DNA of 64,000 nucleotides, from NCBI GenBank assembly GCA_037447655.1, contig JBBHKE010001396.1:1-64000 (forward strand), read 5' to 3'. A program made the translations under genes and the position numbers. This DNA comes from Zygnema cylindricum (lineage: Eukaryota > Streptophyta > Zygnematophyceae > Zygnematales > Zygnemataceae). This document shows positions 10,526-20,700 of this stretch, piece after piece; the first letter of the stretch is position 1; the number at the start of each line of letters is the position of its first letter. Below the pieces are notes generated by a model. The model did no database searches. It saw nothing but the letters and a program-made list of their open reading frames with translations, and was not told where the DNA came from.

Positions 10526-10529
10526 GTGC

Positions 10530-11476
10530 ATTTGTTTAACTAACCCACTTTTAGCCAAAACCACTGCAACTTTAGAAAACAAATTAACAATGTGACTGCA
10601 CACTTGTGTATTCTAGACTCCTCTAAAATCGTAACAAAAAGAATCACTAAAAACGGCCAACCAGCCGATTAGTTATGGGGTGGCAAAAATGCCAATTTTT
10701 ACAAACTCTCAATGAGAGAGGTGACTGTCTACCAAAAGTTTAAAAGTCCCCAACCCCTCTCACAACCCCTATCTACTATAGTACGATCCAATCAAATCCC
10801 TGTATAGTACAGAAAGATATTACGGCTGATGTACTTTCTATACGGTCGGTGTACGACAATGCCATTAAGTGGACGCGTGTCCACTTTTAACTCGTCTTTA
10901 TGCTCTCCAGAATTCTCGCGACCGAATGTTATCTCTCCACGTTTTGCCAGGTCACGCCACGTCCAAAAACCGCCATTGATCATTCCGGGATATCGGCGGC
11001 GATATGTGCCGTTGGATCATAAACCAACATTTAATATTAACCGTCGAAAACAAATGTCCGATTCATTTGTTTCGTGCGAGATCATGTTTGCACTATATAT
11101 TAGTAAGTTTCATGTCCCTTCGTTTGTCATTCCGTTTATCGGATTCAGGATTATTATATAGTTTAAATAATTATCATACCCTACATATGTTAACGAACTT
11201 CTACGACAGACTGGTTAGAGCTGACGGCTACGCCTCGCTCTGTAGGTCGGAGGTTCAAGTCTTGCTGGACTCAACCTTTTGTTGAAAGTGACTCTTTAGT
11301 CGTGCCTATGGAGCTGAGGCAACCATGGCTCCACTACTCTCTCTCTCTTTTAGTGACTACAACAAGTATGGGGGATAGAGGAAAAAGGTGGAGGCAGACT
11401 GCTTTCGCTTTTTTTTTATTTTTCTACTAAACTATTCAGACCTAGAAAATAATCAATAAATTTAGTGATTTCAACA
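10530..11476 (-). repeat. LTR family B, copy B2 (minus)
   Basis: Reading on the minus strand from 11476, the start TGTTGAAATCAC and TTTTCTAGGTCTGAATAG match the B family. The middle contains GGAGCCATGG and a tRNA-like module (on the plus strand, 11195-11272). The 3' end is lost about 40 bp early, at GTGGGTTAGTT. It is the 3' LTR of the minus-strand RNase H next to it. Confidence 0.8.
11195..11272 (+). other. tRNA-like module in LTR B2 (antisense to the LTR)
   Basis: The plus strand reads CAGACTGGTTAGAGCTGACGG, close to the canonical D-arm/A-box end of a tRNA, then TCGGAGGTTCAAGTC, close to B-box GGTTCRANTCC, then GGACTC. The length is 78 nt. The acceptor ends GAACTTC and GGACTC pair only partly. 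The anticodon arm is longer than normal, which could mean a short intron or decay. Confidence 0.55.
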
Positions 11477-12160
11477 CTTTCATTATTTTTTGGTCTAACT
11501 TTAATCTCTTTTAATCCACATTTTTCCCTAGAATATTTTAACATGGGAGAGGGCACAAGTTTCGTCATCATATTAGCCACCATTTTTTCATCAGACCTAT
11601 ACACAAGATTCACAATTTTATTTTCATTTTTTCCCCTTACGAAGCTCAATAATATGGCCATAGGTTTAGCTTTGAAATGATATTTTGGATTGGCTGCACT
11701 TGCAATAGCAGCTTGATTATCACAAAAAACTTCATGCACTGGTGCCTTCATAAACCCCAGTTTTTGCAACAAGGACTTGACCCACATTAACTCTTTCACA
11801 GCAGAACAAGAGGCCATATAGTCAGCCTCTATAGTAGAGTGAGCAACCACCTTTTGTTGTTTACTGCTTCAACAACAAGCACCTTCCACCACATACAACA
11901 CATACCCAGAAGTGCATTTTCTCATGGGTGCATCCCAGTAACTAGCATCACTCCAAGTAGTGATATCAGTGTGCCCCCCTCCCAAATATAACCATAACTT
12001 TCTGGTTCCCATGAGATATCTCATGACTCTCTTGGCTGCCTCCTTCTCTCTCTTCCTAGTATCATTAAGACTCCTACTGAGTACTCCTACTGCTGCCCCT
12101 ATGTCCTGCCCAGTGCAATTCATAAAGTATATTAGACTTTATAAAACGTGTCTGTAGGGG
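11477..12160 (-). pseudogene. pol: RNase H (minus element M2)
   Basis: The minus frame shows NCTGQDIGAAVGVLSRSLND, AAKRVMRYLMGTRKLWLYL, HTDITTWSDASYWDAP and, after a stop near 11868, HSTIEADYMASCSAVKELMW, VFCDNQAAIASAANPKYHFK and MMTKLVPSPMLKYSREKCGL. The last open frame runs on into the LTR. This is a complete RNase H with one in-frame stop and otherwise good conservation. Confidence 0.85.
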
Positions 12161-12897
12161 ATAGACTTCATAAACTCTCTCTCTTTTAGACTAATTTGAT
12201 CATCTAAGATTATCACGCCTCCTTCTACACTTCCATCACTTACTTTTTTCAAGTCCATGGGAGTGGTACAACTGTTTTCTTTTTCCATCTCCAATTTTTC
12301 AAGCATATTTCCTATTCCTTTTTTCTGAGTAAGTCTAATGATCCTTTTCACCATAACTCTCTCCATTTGGTTTCCCAAAATATATTTTGCCTCCCCTAAA
12401 TCTTTCATGTCAAATATGTTTTCTAAGACTTTTCTTCAACTTATTCATCTTTTCCAAAGACTTACTTAACATCAGTAGATCATCCACATAAATTGTAATA
12501 AAAATCACAACATTCTCTTCTTCAAACATATAGATAGAATGGTCAGAGCTGATTCGGATATATCCTAGACCGGTGAGAAACTCATTTAGTTTCTTATTCC
12601 ACTGTCGGGGAGCTTGCTTCAGTCCATATAAAGATTTTATGAGTTTGTAGATTTTGCTCTCTTCTCCTTCCTCCACGAACCCCTCAGGTTGCCGCATGAA
12701 AATTTCTTCTTATAATTCACCCTTGAGAAATGCGGTCTTAATATCCATCTGGTGTATTTCCATGTCTTCCGTTGTCGCTAGACTGAGGAGAATGTTATTG
12801 ATGGGAACTGAAAAATTGGAGTAAAAATCTCCTCATATTAATCCCCTCATTTCGGGTGAACCCTTTTGCTACCAACCGAGCCTTATATCTTTCAATG
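12161..12897 (-). pseudogene. pol: RT (minus element M2)
   Basis: Minus-strand motifs from 12897 are [14 protein letters not shown] (12840-12897), frameshifted DMEIHQMDIKTAFL, MRQPEGFVEEGEESKIYKL, LYGLKQAPRQWNKKLNEFL, the intact catalytic box ITIYVDDLLMLSK, then GEAKYILGNQME. The N-terminal RT segment is missing: at about 12897 the sequence flips to plus-strand RT, forming an inverted pair. Confidence 0.85.
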
Positions 12898-13505
12898 GCA
12901 TGGAAATACATCAAATGGGTCAAATACATAAAAACTACTTTTCTAAATGGGGAACTAGAAGAAGAAATTTTCATGAAACAACCGGAAGGATTTGTAGAGG
13001 AGGGAGAAGAAAGCAAGGTGTGCAGGTTGATTAAATCTAATACAGGCTGAAACAAGCGGCCCGACAATGCAACATAAAATTGGATGAGTTCCTTACTCGT
13101 TTGGGTTACACACGGATCACCTCAGATAACTCCATTTATCTTTTTGAAGATTAAAATAGTGCAATTTTCATTGTAGTGTATGTGGATGATTTGCTTGTCT
13201 TGAGTAAATCTATTGAAAAAATAAATCAACTAAAAAGAAGTTTGAATAGTCGCTTTAATATGAAAGACTTAGGAGAAGTTAAGTACATTTTGGGAATATA
13301 AATGGAAAGGTATAAAGACAGGAAATAATGAGACTAACTCAGAAAGAAGCAATCGGTAATATGCTTCAGAAATTTCAGATGGACTAAGCGAATGGTTGCT
13401 CTACTCCTATGGAACTTAAAAGAGTTAGTGAGGGGAATGCTAAAGGTGGAGTAATAGTCCTAGATGATCAGATTACTCTAGAATTATGGAAATTTATGTA
13501 GAATA
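12898..13505 (+). pseudogene. pol: RT fragment (plus element P3)
   Basis: It starts inside RT at MEIHQM-like sequence (GMEIHQMGQIHKNYFLNG in damaged frame) and TTFLNGELEEEIFMKQPEGFVEEGEESKVCRLIKS. Then come a frameshifted YGLKQ region, VVYVDDLLVLSK at about 13172-13210 with intact YVDD, DLGEVKYILGI and NMLQKFQMD. Several stops are present. It faces the minus RT to its left across a spacer of about 126 bp. Confidence 0.8.
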
Positions 13506-14173
13506 TTCCCTATTGACAAATTGTAGGAAGCTTAATCTACTTTATGAACTGTACACGTCCGGACATAGCGGCAAATGTAGGAATTCTTAGTAGAAGCTTG
13601 AATCATCCGAGAAGGAAAGACTGGGAGGCAGCCAAGAGAGTAATGATATATCTTGTGCGAACAAAGGAATTAAGGTTAAATCTGGGAGAGGAGAATACTA
13701 ACATCACCACTTGGAGTGATGCTAGTTATACAGACGTGCCACTCAGAAGGTTAACTTCTGGATATGTTTTGCAAATTGGGCAGGGTGCATGCTGCTGGAG
13801 CAGCAAACAACAAAAAGTTGTCGTTCAGTCGACAATAGAGGCTGAGTATATGACATCATGCGTAGCTCTGAAAGAATTAATGTGGGTGAAATCTTTGCTG
13901 CAAGAATTGGGATTTATAAAAAATGGAGTGCAAAACATTTTCTGTGATAACCAAGCAGCAATTGCAATTGCTGCAAATCCCAAGCACCATTTTAAGGCCA
14001 AACATATGGACATAAGGCTTAACTTGGTGAGAGAAAAAGTTGAAAACAAAATCATCAAACTTGTGTACAAACCAGATAGGGAAATGTTGGCTAATATGAT
14101 GACCAAAGCAGTTCCTTCACCAAAATTAGTTTATTGCAAAAATGGTTGTGGGTTGAGAGAAAGAGAGAGCTAA
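13506..14173 (+). pseudogene. pol: RNase H, open 209-codon frame (P3)
   Basis: This is the longest open RNase H in the left half. It reads MNCTRPDIAANVGILSRSL, DWEAAKRVMIYL, TNITTWSDASYTD, CCWSSKQQKVVVQSTIEAEY, CDNQAAIAIAANPKHHFKAKHMDIR and MMTKAVPSPKLVYCKNGCGL, ending with a stop just before the polypurine tract. All family landmarks are present and no internal stop occurs in this frame. The upstream RT is broken, so the domain is not part of a working polyprotein. Confidence 0.85.
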
Positions 14174-14234
14174 AAATTAAGGGAAGTGTTGAAAAAGGTA
14201 ATGTTTATCTTGTCCCTATTTTTTAGTCTCTAAC

Positions 14235-14266
<32 letters not shown>

Positions 14267-14341
14267 ATGAAAAACACGCCATGGCTACCGCGCAATTTAG
14301 AAGGTGCAGACAAAAGAAGAGGGGCATTTTACCAAAATTGT

Positions 14342-14418
14342 GTTTTTTGCTGGATTTGAACCTGCGACCTCTAGATTAAATGTATCCGGACGCCTTAACC
14401 ATTAAAGCACTCAAAACG
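14342..14418 (-). other. tRNA-like module in LTR C1 (antisense)
   Basis: Over 77 nt the minus strand reads GTTTTGA (acceptor), TTTAATGGTTAAGGCGTC (D-arm), an anticodon-arm region, then AGAGGTCGCAGGTTCAAATCC (variable loop and T-arm with B-box GGTTCAAATCC), CAGC and an A-run that can pair with the 5' end. The T stem GCAGG/CCAGC keeps four of five pairs. The layout resembles nuclear Arg-type tRNAs. It is the clearest case of family C. Confidence 0.6.
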
Positions 14419-15057
14419 GTGAACGTATGAGATTTGATACGTACTTAAACTGTGACACAACGGCAAATTCACACCAAACTGACTACGAGATGCATATGAA
14501 ACAATTCATGCATGAACGCGAATCTGAACCGTGTAAATATAATTGATCGAATGGTCTTCGTTGCAGCAGCCACTCGGGATGCGCTTTTGGCGTCCTTTGG
14601 AAATAGCTTCACGCAATGCCACGTGGGGTCACACTTTTTCGATGCCACAGAAGATGGGAGGAGGAACCATGGCTCCCGATTTGACAAGCGTCACCTTGAA
14701 GGCCATGTTGTACAATGGTGGTACAATAAGTACATCGGCCACTATACCTTTTGTGCTATATAGTGTTCCTATTGGATAAGGGTTTAGTAATAGGTAGCTG
14801 AGAGAAGGCAGACTAGGACTTAGTAATATTTGATGGGCCTCTCTCTAGGTGAACTTCTGTATAAATAGGGTGTCTTTGGACAACCATAACTAATTGCTCA
14901 GGGGAGCAAATTCAGTGATTTTTTTTGCGTTGGACTCAATGGAGTCTTTTTCTCACAGAGGTGAGGCTGGTCAGAGTCATTGCCTGCCGGGGTGGCAGTT
15001 ATTATCGAGGAAACCAAAGTGGGTTGATGCTATCCTAGTGGCTACTTGTGAACTGTG

Positions 15058-15088
15058 AATTCTGTGGGGCAAAGAAGCCCACAGAATT
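15058..15088. repeat. Inverted repeat at the C1 end
   Basis: AATTCTGTGGG (15058-15068) is exactly complementary to CCCACAGAATT (15078-15088) across a 9-base loop. It sits at the 3' end of LTR C1, next to the fusion with LTR B3. A related but broken version occurs near 46224. Confidence 0.6.
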
Positions 15089-15094
15089 TCACGA

Positions 15095-15856
15095 ATGAGC
15101 GAGGCGTAGCTGTCAGCTCTAACCGGTGTGTAGTAGAAGTTCGTTAACATATGCAGGGTATGATAATTATTTAAACTATGTAATAATTCTGAATACCATT
15201 AACGCAATGACGAACGAAGGGACATAGAACTAACTAATATACAGTGCGAACATGATCTTGCACAAAATAAAGGAATCAGACATTTGTTTCGACTGTTAAT
15301 ATTAAATGTCGGTTTATGATCCGACGACACACATCGCCGCCGAAATCCCGGAATGATCACTTTGGCAGTTTTCGGACAGAGCGTGACCTGGCGACACATG
15401 GAGAGATAATATTCGGTAGAGAGAATTCCGGAGAACATAAAGTCGAGTTAAAAGTGGACATGCGTCCACTTAATGGCCTTGTCGAACACATGCCGTACAG
15501 AAAGTACATCGGTTGTTGTGCCTTTTTGTACTGTACATTGATTTGATTGGATCATATTATTGTAGATAAGAGTTGTAAGAGGGGTTTGGGACTTATAAAA
15601 TTTTGGTAGACATTCACCTCTCCCATTGAGAGTTTGTATAAATTGGCATTTTTGCCACCCTATAACTAATCCACTAATTGGCCGTTTTCAGTGATTTTTT
15701 TTGCTACAAGCTCAAGAGAGTCTTAACTACACAAATAAGCAGTCAGATTGTCAAGTTGTATGCTTGGCCAGCAGTGTCTGTGGCTGAAAGTGGGTTAGTT
15801 AAAACTACCTAGAGGCTTTCTGAATTTTGTAGTCCAATGGAGAAAAGAGAATTGCA
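15095..15856 (+). repeat. LTR family B, copy B3, 5'-truncated
   Basis: It begins inside the tRNA-like module (GAGCGAGGCGTAGCTGTCAGC) and continues to the family end AGAGAATTGCA. A TATA-like TTGTATAAATTGG lies near 15638. The first 200 or so bases of the family are replaced by LTR C1. It is the 5' LTR of the gag that follows. Confidence 0.8.
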
Positions 15857-15871
15857 GGTTGTGGGCCCACC
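15857..15871 (+). other. Primer binding site, initiator tRNA-Met anticodon-arm type
   Basis: GGTTGTGGGCCCACC directly follows the LTR end. It differs by one base from the form in element D. Confidence 0.65.
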
Positions 15872-16765
15872 CTCTAATGTGCCCACCTTCAATGGATATG
15901 GTTTCATCTTTAGAGAGGCCATGATGATAGAGGATTTGTGCAAAAAACGATACTAGGGTATTGTCAGTGGACAAGTAAAACTTCCACCTCACGGAACTCC
16001 ACCAGGGTTTGGTGGAATAAGGTTTTTCTGCTGCACCATCTGCTCCCGCAGAGCAGGTAGATGATAGGGATAGCTTTGTGTCCGAAAAGGGGAAAGAGAA
16101 GGAGACGACTGTTACTCCTATTGCTCCTATTACCATGGCACCGAGAGCGGTGGCCGTGAAACCGCGGACAACGATTCTCAAACGTGGGAAGACATCATCA
16201 TGGCTGCAAAAACTTCATTCTAAGACACCTCACTCAGGCTTTCGCAACCCCCCATCTTCACATTTACAAGGCCGAGGAGTTATGGGTGAGTTTGGTGGAA
16301 ATCTATAGAGTAAGTACTATTCACGAGCTCCAGTTAGTTCAACAAAAGTTAGGGAATTTAACTTACAAAGGGGGGAAGATGTTAGACTACTGCAATGATC
16401 TCTCTTGTTTATATATGGAGATGGAGAGTGCCAGGTAGACAGGTACAATGAAGATGAAAGTTAACACTCTCATCATGAAGTTACCCAACGAGTATGAAAA
16501 CATAGTGTACCGAGTACAAGAAATGACCGACAGTTTATGGAAGTAGAACACAGTGGTCCGGATGATACTTGTGTAGGAGAACACAATTTAGATGAGCAGA
16601 GGAGGAAATAACATCCAAGCTCTTGCTGCAAGAGGAAACCGATGGGGGAAGTATCCGAAGAAATTGTACAAAGGAGAGAGAGATCAGTCTAGAGGACCAA
16701 GGCCCCCAAAGGGTCTTTGTCACTTTTGCAAAAAGGCGGGACACTTCATAGCGGATTGTATCTAG
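15857..16765 (+). pseudogene. gag: Gag of host element B3, 5' part (interrupted by D)
   Basis: The Gag reads VVGPPSNVPTFNGYGFIF, then MAAKTSF-type sequence in shifted frame, HLHIYKAEELWVSLVEIYR, KGGKMLDYCNDLSCLYMEME and MKLPNEYENIVYRVQEM. The zinc knuckle CHFCKKAGHFIADC (CX2CX4HX4C, 16718-16759) is intact. The frame reaches ATC TAG at 16763-16765, where element D starts. After D and its TCTAG duplication, the same frame resumes at 22394. Confidence 0.85.
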
Positions 16766-17652
16766 TGTTGTTTTGAATTCTTTAGTCCTCACTAAGCTTC
16801 ATAGGCAAGGGGAGTGTCTTCTCAGTATTTAGAATATTTTGTGAAAAGTCTGGTTCAGTATGTCCAGAATTAATGTTACAGTGAACACTGAGGGAGTTCA
16901 CGGTGTGACACACTTCAGGGCACGCGTCGGTAAATTAGACACTCTACAAAGATCCGTTCGTACTATTTAGACTTACCATAAAGAACGAAGTGTCACATAA
17001 AAGTTTCATCTTGGATGAAACTTCGAAATGATGGACGGTGAAGATTTTTTGCTGCCGACGGAAGGTGATCTTCCGGGACCACGTCTGTAATTATCTGACG
17101 TGTTTGTACACGGTGTACTGTGATGTTACTTATCTCTAGTTTGTACAAAAGCGTGTTTTGTTTGATTAGTGTCTCAGTTGAGATTCTTTCTATATGACAT
17201 ACCTTGACATATTCAGGTATCCTCTTTTAGATACTGGATATTATTGATGCATGGCTGGTATGCTTCCTTTGCTTAGTTAGGGCAATAAGTGGCTGCTAGC
17301 TCTTAGAATAATAGATCTTTTAGGTATAAGAATAGGACTTAGCAATCTCAGAATTAGGAACTTGTTGTATCAAAATTATGCTGTGACATTTTTTGATATC
17401 TTTGACTGAGAATATCTCCCAGATCTGTTTGCAAATTTCTGTGTAAATTTGCACTTCTGTTCCTTTGTGTATTATCTGCATTTTGTCATATTTGTAGGCC
17501 ATTTGATTGCCTAAATTATCTTTGACTCTGTTCCAAAGTTGTGTGTATTTTTTTTTTGAGCATCTGTGAGAGCTTCTTGCTTATCTGAATTCTGTGATGT
17601 CTACTCCAGCATCAACTTCATCTTTAGTTGGTGTAGCAGTCATATAACAACA
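16766..17652 (+). repeat. 5' LTR of element D
   Basis: It starts TGTTGTTTTGAATTC and ends ATAACAACA, 887 bp. The ATG at 17597, with MSTPASTSSLVGVA, lies inside the LTR and leads in frame across the primer site into gag, with a TAA at 17646. It contains no tRNA-like module that I can recognise. Minus-strand frames of 60 codons in both D LTRs are shadows of repeat sequence. Confidence 0.9.
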
Positions 17653-18535
17653 GGTTATGGGCCCACCCTCACGAATCCCAGTTTTTGATGGAAGGAAATA
17701 CATCTATTGGTCTGATCTGGTTGAGTCTTATTTCACTCAAGTTAAATTGTTTGATGTAGTTGATGGCAGCCTTGCTGAAACTGAAGCATCCTATAATGAA
17801 AATAATCAGCTTGCTCTGCATTTGTTGAAGTTAATGATCTCAGAAGATCTACTTATGTCATATATCAAAATGAAAAAGGCATCAGAAATCTAGTCTTCCT
17901 TGAAAACCATCTATTTGAAAGCTAATGACCAACATAAAATTATCACAGCTGGGAATATTTATGATTATAGGTATACAGGAGGTAGCATGGTTGAATATTG
18001 TAATGGTCTTAGGCTTTTGTTGGCAAAAAATGCATGTTCAGGGGGGAACTTCTCCCTTTATCATCATGTTAAGATTCTTATGCGAGGTCTTCCTGAGGAA
18101 TATAAAGGAGCCTCGACAAATTTGAGAAAGTTGGAGAAGTCAGCTTGGAACTTAGCAACAGCTATAGAACTAATGTTAGAGGAGGAATCCACTGTTGCAT
18201 CTTTTAATCCAAGAAAAGTAGTTTTTAATGCACAGTATGAAGGAAATAGATCTTAGGGGTACAAAGGTTTTCAGTCTTATAACAAGTGTGTCTACTGTTA
18301 TAATCAAGGACATTTGTACAAACAGTGTCCTAAGTTTCTTAAAGCCTGTGAGACAAGTATGTTTAGAAATGGATGGAGGGCAAGAGGAATCTACACGACC
18401 CAAAAAACACCACACACACCACCGACTTTTCCTTCTAAAACCAAAGCATTTTTAGCTGATACACCGGGATCGGAATCAGTTAACAAAGAGAAGGCGCCAG
18501 ATGTCGTCAGTTTTCCAAAAACAGATGAAAAATAA
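17597..18535 (+). pseudogene. gag: Gag of element D
   Basis: It begins with the LTR ATG and continues MGPPSRIPVFDGRKYIYWSDLVE and LALHLLKLMISEDLLMSYIKM. Stops follow at EI-stop-SSLK (17893; TGG to TAG fits) and RS-stop-GYK (18254; CAG to TAG fits). The zinc knuckle CVYCYNQGHLYKQC lies at about 18289-18330. A frame change follows before a Thr/Pro/Lys-rich tail. It packages element RNA; this copy cannot make full-length Gag. Confidence 0.85.
17653..17667 (+). other. Primer binding site of element D
   Basis: GGTTATGGGCCCACC sits immediately after the LTR. It complements the initiator tRNA-Met anticodon stem-loop and overlaps the gag coding frame (QQVMGPPS). Confidence 0.75.
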
Positions 18536-19700
18536 TGTTTTGCCCTTGCAAAACTGATGGAGGGAGACAAAGACCACGGGTGGATTATGGACTGAGGAAG
18601 CTCATCTCATATGTGCTGGAACAAAGCTTCTTTCACAGTTCTACAACCTATTCCAACAAGGCAGATCTATTATGCTTGTGGTGCCACTGTTGAAGCAAAG
18701 GCTCAAGGGACTGTCATCCTTATTTGTGAGATAGATGGACAGGCAGCTCCTAGAACTCTCTATGATGTATTGTATGTTTCTCAGTTCAAAAAGAACTTGT
18801 TTTTTACCTCAGTTGCAGAAAAAAGAGGTTTTGAAATACTTCAGAAACAAGGAAAGAAAATAGTCAGCAAAGAGGGAAGGGTAGCCGAAATGGAAACTAG
18901 AGGCCCAAATAATTTGTACCGGATGGACCTGGTGAATACATCTTCTTTTGCTTACTCAAGTGTCTTATCTAATAATGTTTTGTGGCATAAGAGGTTGGGT
19001 CATGTTTATTATAACAGATTGGATAATATGGTCAAATATGATATGGTAGGAGTTAAGATTGGTCAGCAACAGTCAAGTATTTGTGATGGTTGTGCTTTGG
19101 GCAAGCTTCATAAACTTCTCTTACCCCAAGCTGCAGATTTCAGAGCAACTAATATCTTAGAACTTGTTCATTCAGATGTGTGGGGACCCTCCAAAATACC
19201 ATCTTTTGCTGGCAACAAATACTTTGTCACATTCACAGATGACTTCTCCAAATTCAGCAAAATCTATTTTAGGAAGGAGAAAAATGAGGTCTTCACCCAC
19301 TTCAAACACTTTTGGAGCTGGGCGAAGAAACTTCATGGTAGATCGATTCTCTCATTAAGATCTGAAAATCAAGGTGAATATACTTCCAATGAGTTTGCTG
19401 CTTATTTAAAAGAAAATGGTATATCTCACCGGTTCATTGTGCTTTACACTCCTGAGCAGAATGGAGTCTTGGAAAGGCTAAATAAAACTCTAACTAAGAG
19501 TGTCAAATCTATGATGGTTGATAATGGAATAGATATCAAATTTTGGGCTGAAGCTTACCAAACTCAACAAAAATTAGGAACAGATTAGAAACTAGATCTG
19601 TTCAGGGAATGACACCTTATGAAGTGTGGACTGGCAAAAAACCAGATGTCAGTCACTTCAAAGTTTTTTGTAGCAAGTGCTTTGAAACTAGATAATCTAC
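18536..19700 (+). pseudogene. pol: Protease and integrase of element D
   Basis: The protease reads GWIMD-stop-GSSSHMCWNK (about 18580-18620), so the DTG triad is D-stop-G. A 325-codon open frame then carries FKKNLFFTSVAEKRGFEIL, WHKRLGHVYYNRL, CDGCALGKLHKLLLP, HSDVWGPSKIPS (first Asp), RSENQGEYTSNEF (second Asp is Glu, G is Q) and QNGVLERLNKTL (Glu). The frame ends at about 19588 and resumes as KPDVSHFKVF. The changed second acidic residue makes integrase activity doubtful. Confidence 0.85.
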
Positions 19701-20285
19701 CAAACTGCAAATTAAGTCTAAAGTCTAAGCCTGGAATCTTTATACAATATGATGATGAATCTCTATGATATAGATTTTTTTGTCCTCATAAACATACCAT
19801 CCATATTGCTAGAAATATTCAAGCAAAGGATGAGAGTGAATCCATAGACGTATTTAGTATGGATGAGAATGAGAAGAAAGAAAAACTGCAAGAATATGTC
19901 ATCTTGGATCAGATTCCCTTTCAGTCTGTTACAACTTCTACTTCTTTTTCTACTGGAGTGCAAAATACTGGAGTACCATCAGCTACTGAACAACAAACAG
20001 CAGATGATCCTCATCTTCCAAGACCTCAAGGTGGAGCTCGGTATCCAACAGTTCCTGCCTCAGATTTTCCGAGGGGAAAAAGACAGAGTTCTCGTTTAAG
20101 GGGAGAACAAGTTCAATATGTTTTTTGCAAGAAACCTTCAAAACATGCTCAATCCCAAAAAATAATCATTGATCTGGCTGTAATGAAATGGAAGGCTCAA
20201 TCCCAAACCGAAAATTGCCGGCTTTCACCGAATGGAAAAATGGATGCAAGTGGGCTTCAACATGAAGGTATAAAGCACCCATTTG
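19701..20285 (+). pseudogene. pol: Integrase C-terminal end and linker of element D
   Basis: DESESIDVFSMDENEKKEKLQEYVILDQIPFQ is followed by a Thr/Ser/Pro-rich linker and PTVPASDFPRGKRQSSRLRGEQVQYVF. The start of RT (PNGK...GCKWVF region) is recognisable near 20220-20255 in a shifted frame. Then homology stops. Confidence 0.7.
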
Positions 20286-20470
20286 AGGTTTAGAAAAAGA
20301 TGGCAGTTTGAAGGGTTTTAGTCAAAGGAAGGAATGAGTGGAAGGGATGTTGGCCGTTTGGAACATGCATGGGGTCTTGTTGAGGAAGGTGGATCTGGTG
20401 GTTATTTAGGAATGGCGGCTGGATGAATTTACCAACTTTTAAACTGAGTCATTCGTCATTTTAAATGTGA
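20286..20470 (+). other. Unrelated filler replacing most of RT in element D
   Basis: About 185 bp of G-rich sequence (GGAAGGGATGTTGGCCG, GGTGGATCTGGTGG) stands where RT residues from KLKLNP to the segment before YVDD should be. About 500 bp of RT coding sequence are missing. It matches no copia segment here and has no open frame of note. Its source is unknown. Confidence 0.6.
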
Positions 20471-20700
20471 AGGAGTATTGGATTTATGTAGTGTATGTAG
20501 ATGATCTGCTGCTAATCAACAAATCATTGAATGAGATAAATAAGATAAAAGCAACTCTGAATGCCAGGTTTGAAATGAAAGACTTAGGTGAAGCTAAGTA
20601 TATCCTAGGCATTCAAGTAGAGAGAGATAGGAGTCAGAGAGTTATTTACCTCACTCACAGAGAAGCCATTGGAAATGTACTTTAAAGATTTGGCATGGCA
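20471..20700 (+). pseudogene. pol: RT C-terminal part of element D
   Basis: It reads VVYVDDLLLINKSLNEINKI, MKDLGEAKYILGIQVERD and HREAIGNVL. The catalytic box YVDD is intact but the fingers and palm N-terminal to it are gone. Confidence 0.8.

Larger units (their letters stand above)
14187..15092 (+). repeat. LTR family C, copy C1
   Basis: It follows the polypurine tract TTAAGGGAAG and starts TGTTGAAAAAGGTAATG. A GA-rich run is at 14233-14268 and CCATGGCTACC at about 14280. TATAAATA lies at 14860-14867. Two hairpins follow: TTGCTCAGGGGAGCAA (14894-14909) and GACTCAATGGAGTC (14933-14946). It carries an antisense tRNA-like module. The 3' limit is uncertain, because a B LTR missing its 5' part begins at about 15095. 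Confidence 0.75.

Noticed and set aside
14233-14268. GA-rich run as a regulatory element
   Set aside because: A simple microsatellite inside LTR C, matched by shorter GA runs in other LTRs; no further evidence.
17320-17502. Identical short minus frames in both D LTRs (also at 22056-22238)
   Set aside because: They are present only because the LTR is duplicated, with no coding signature; shadows of repeat sequence.
17893-18600. Reassigned stop codons (non-standard genetic code)
   Set aside because: All three stops occur in frame together with frameshifts and deletions, and at different places between copies. Decay explains this better.
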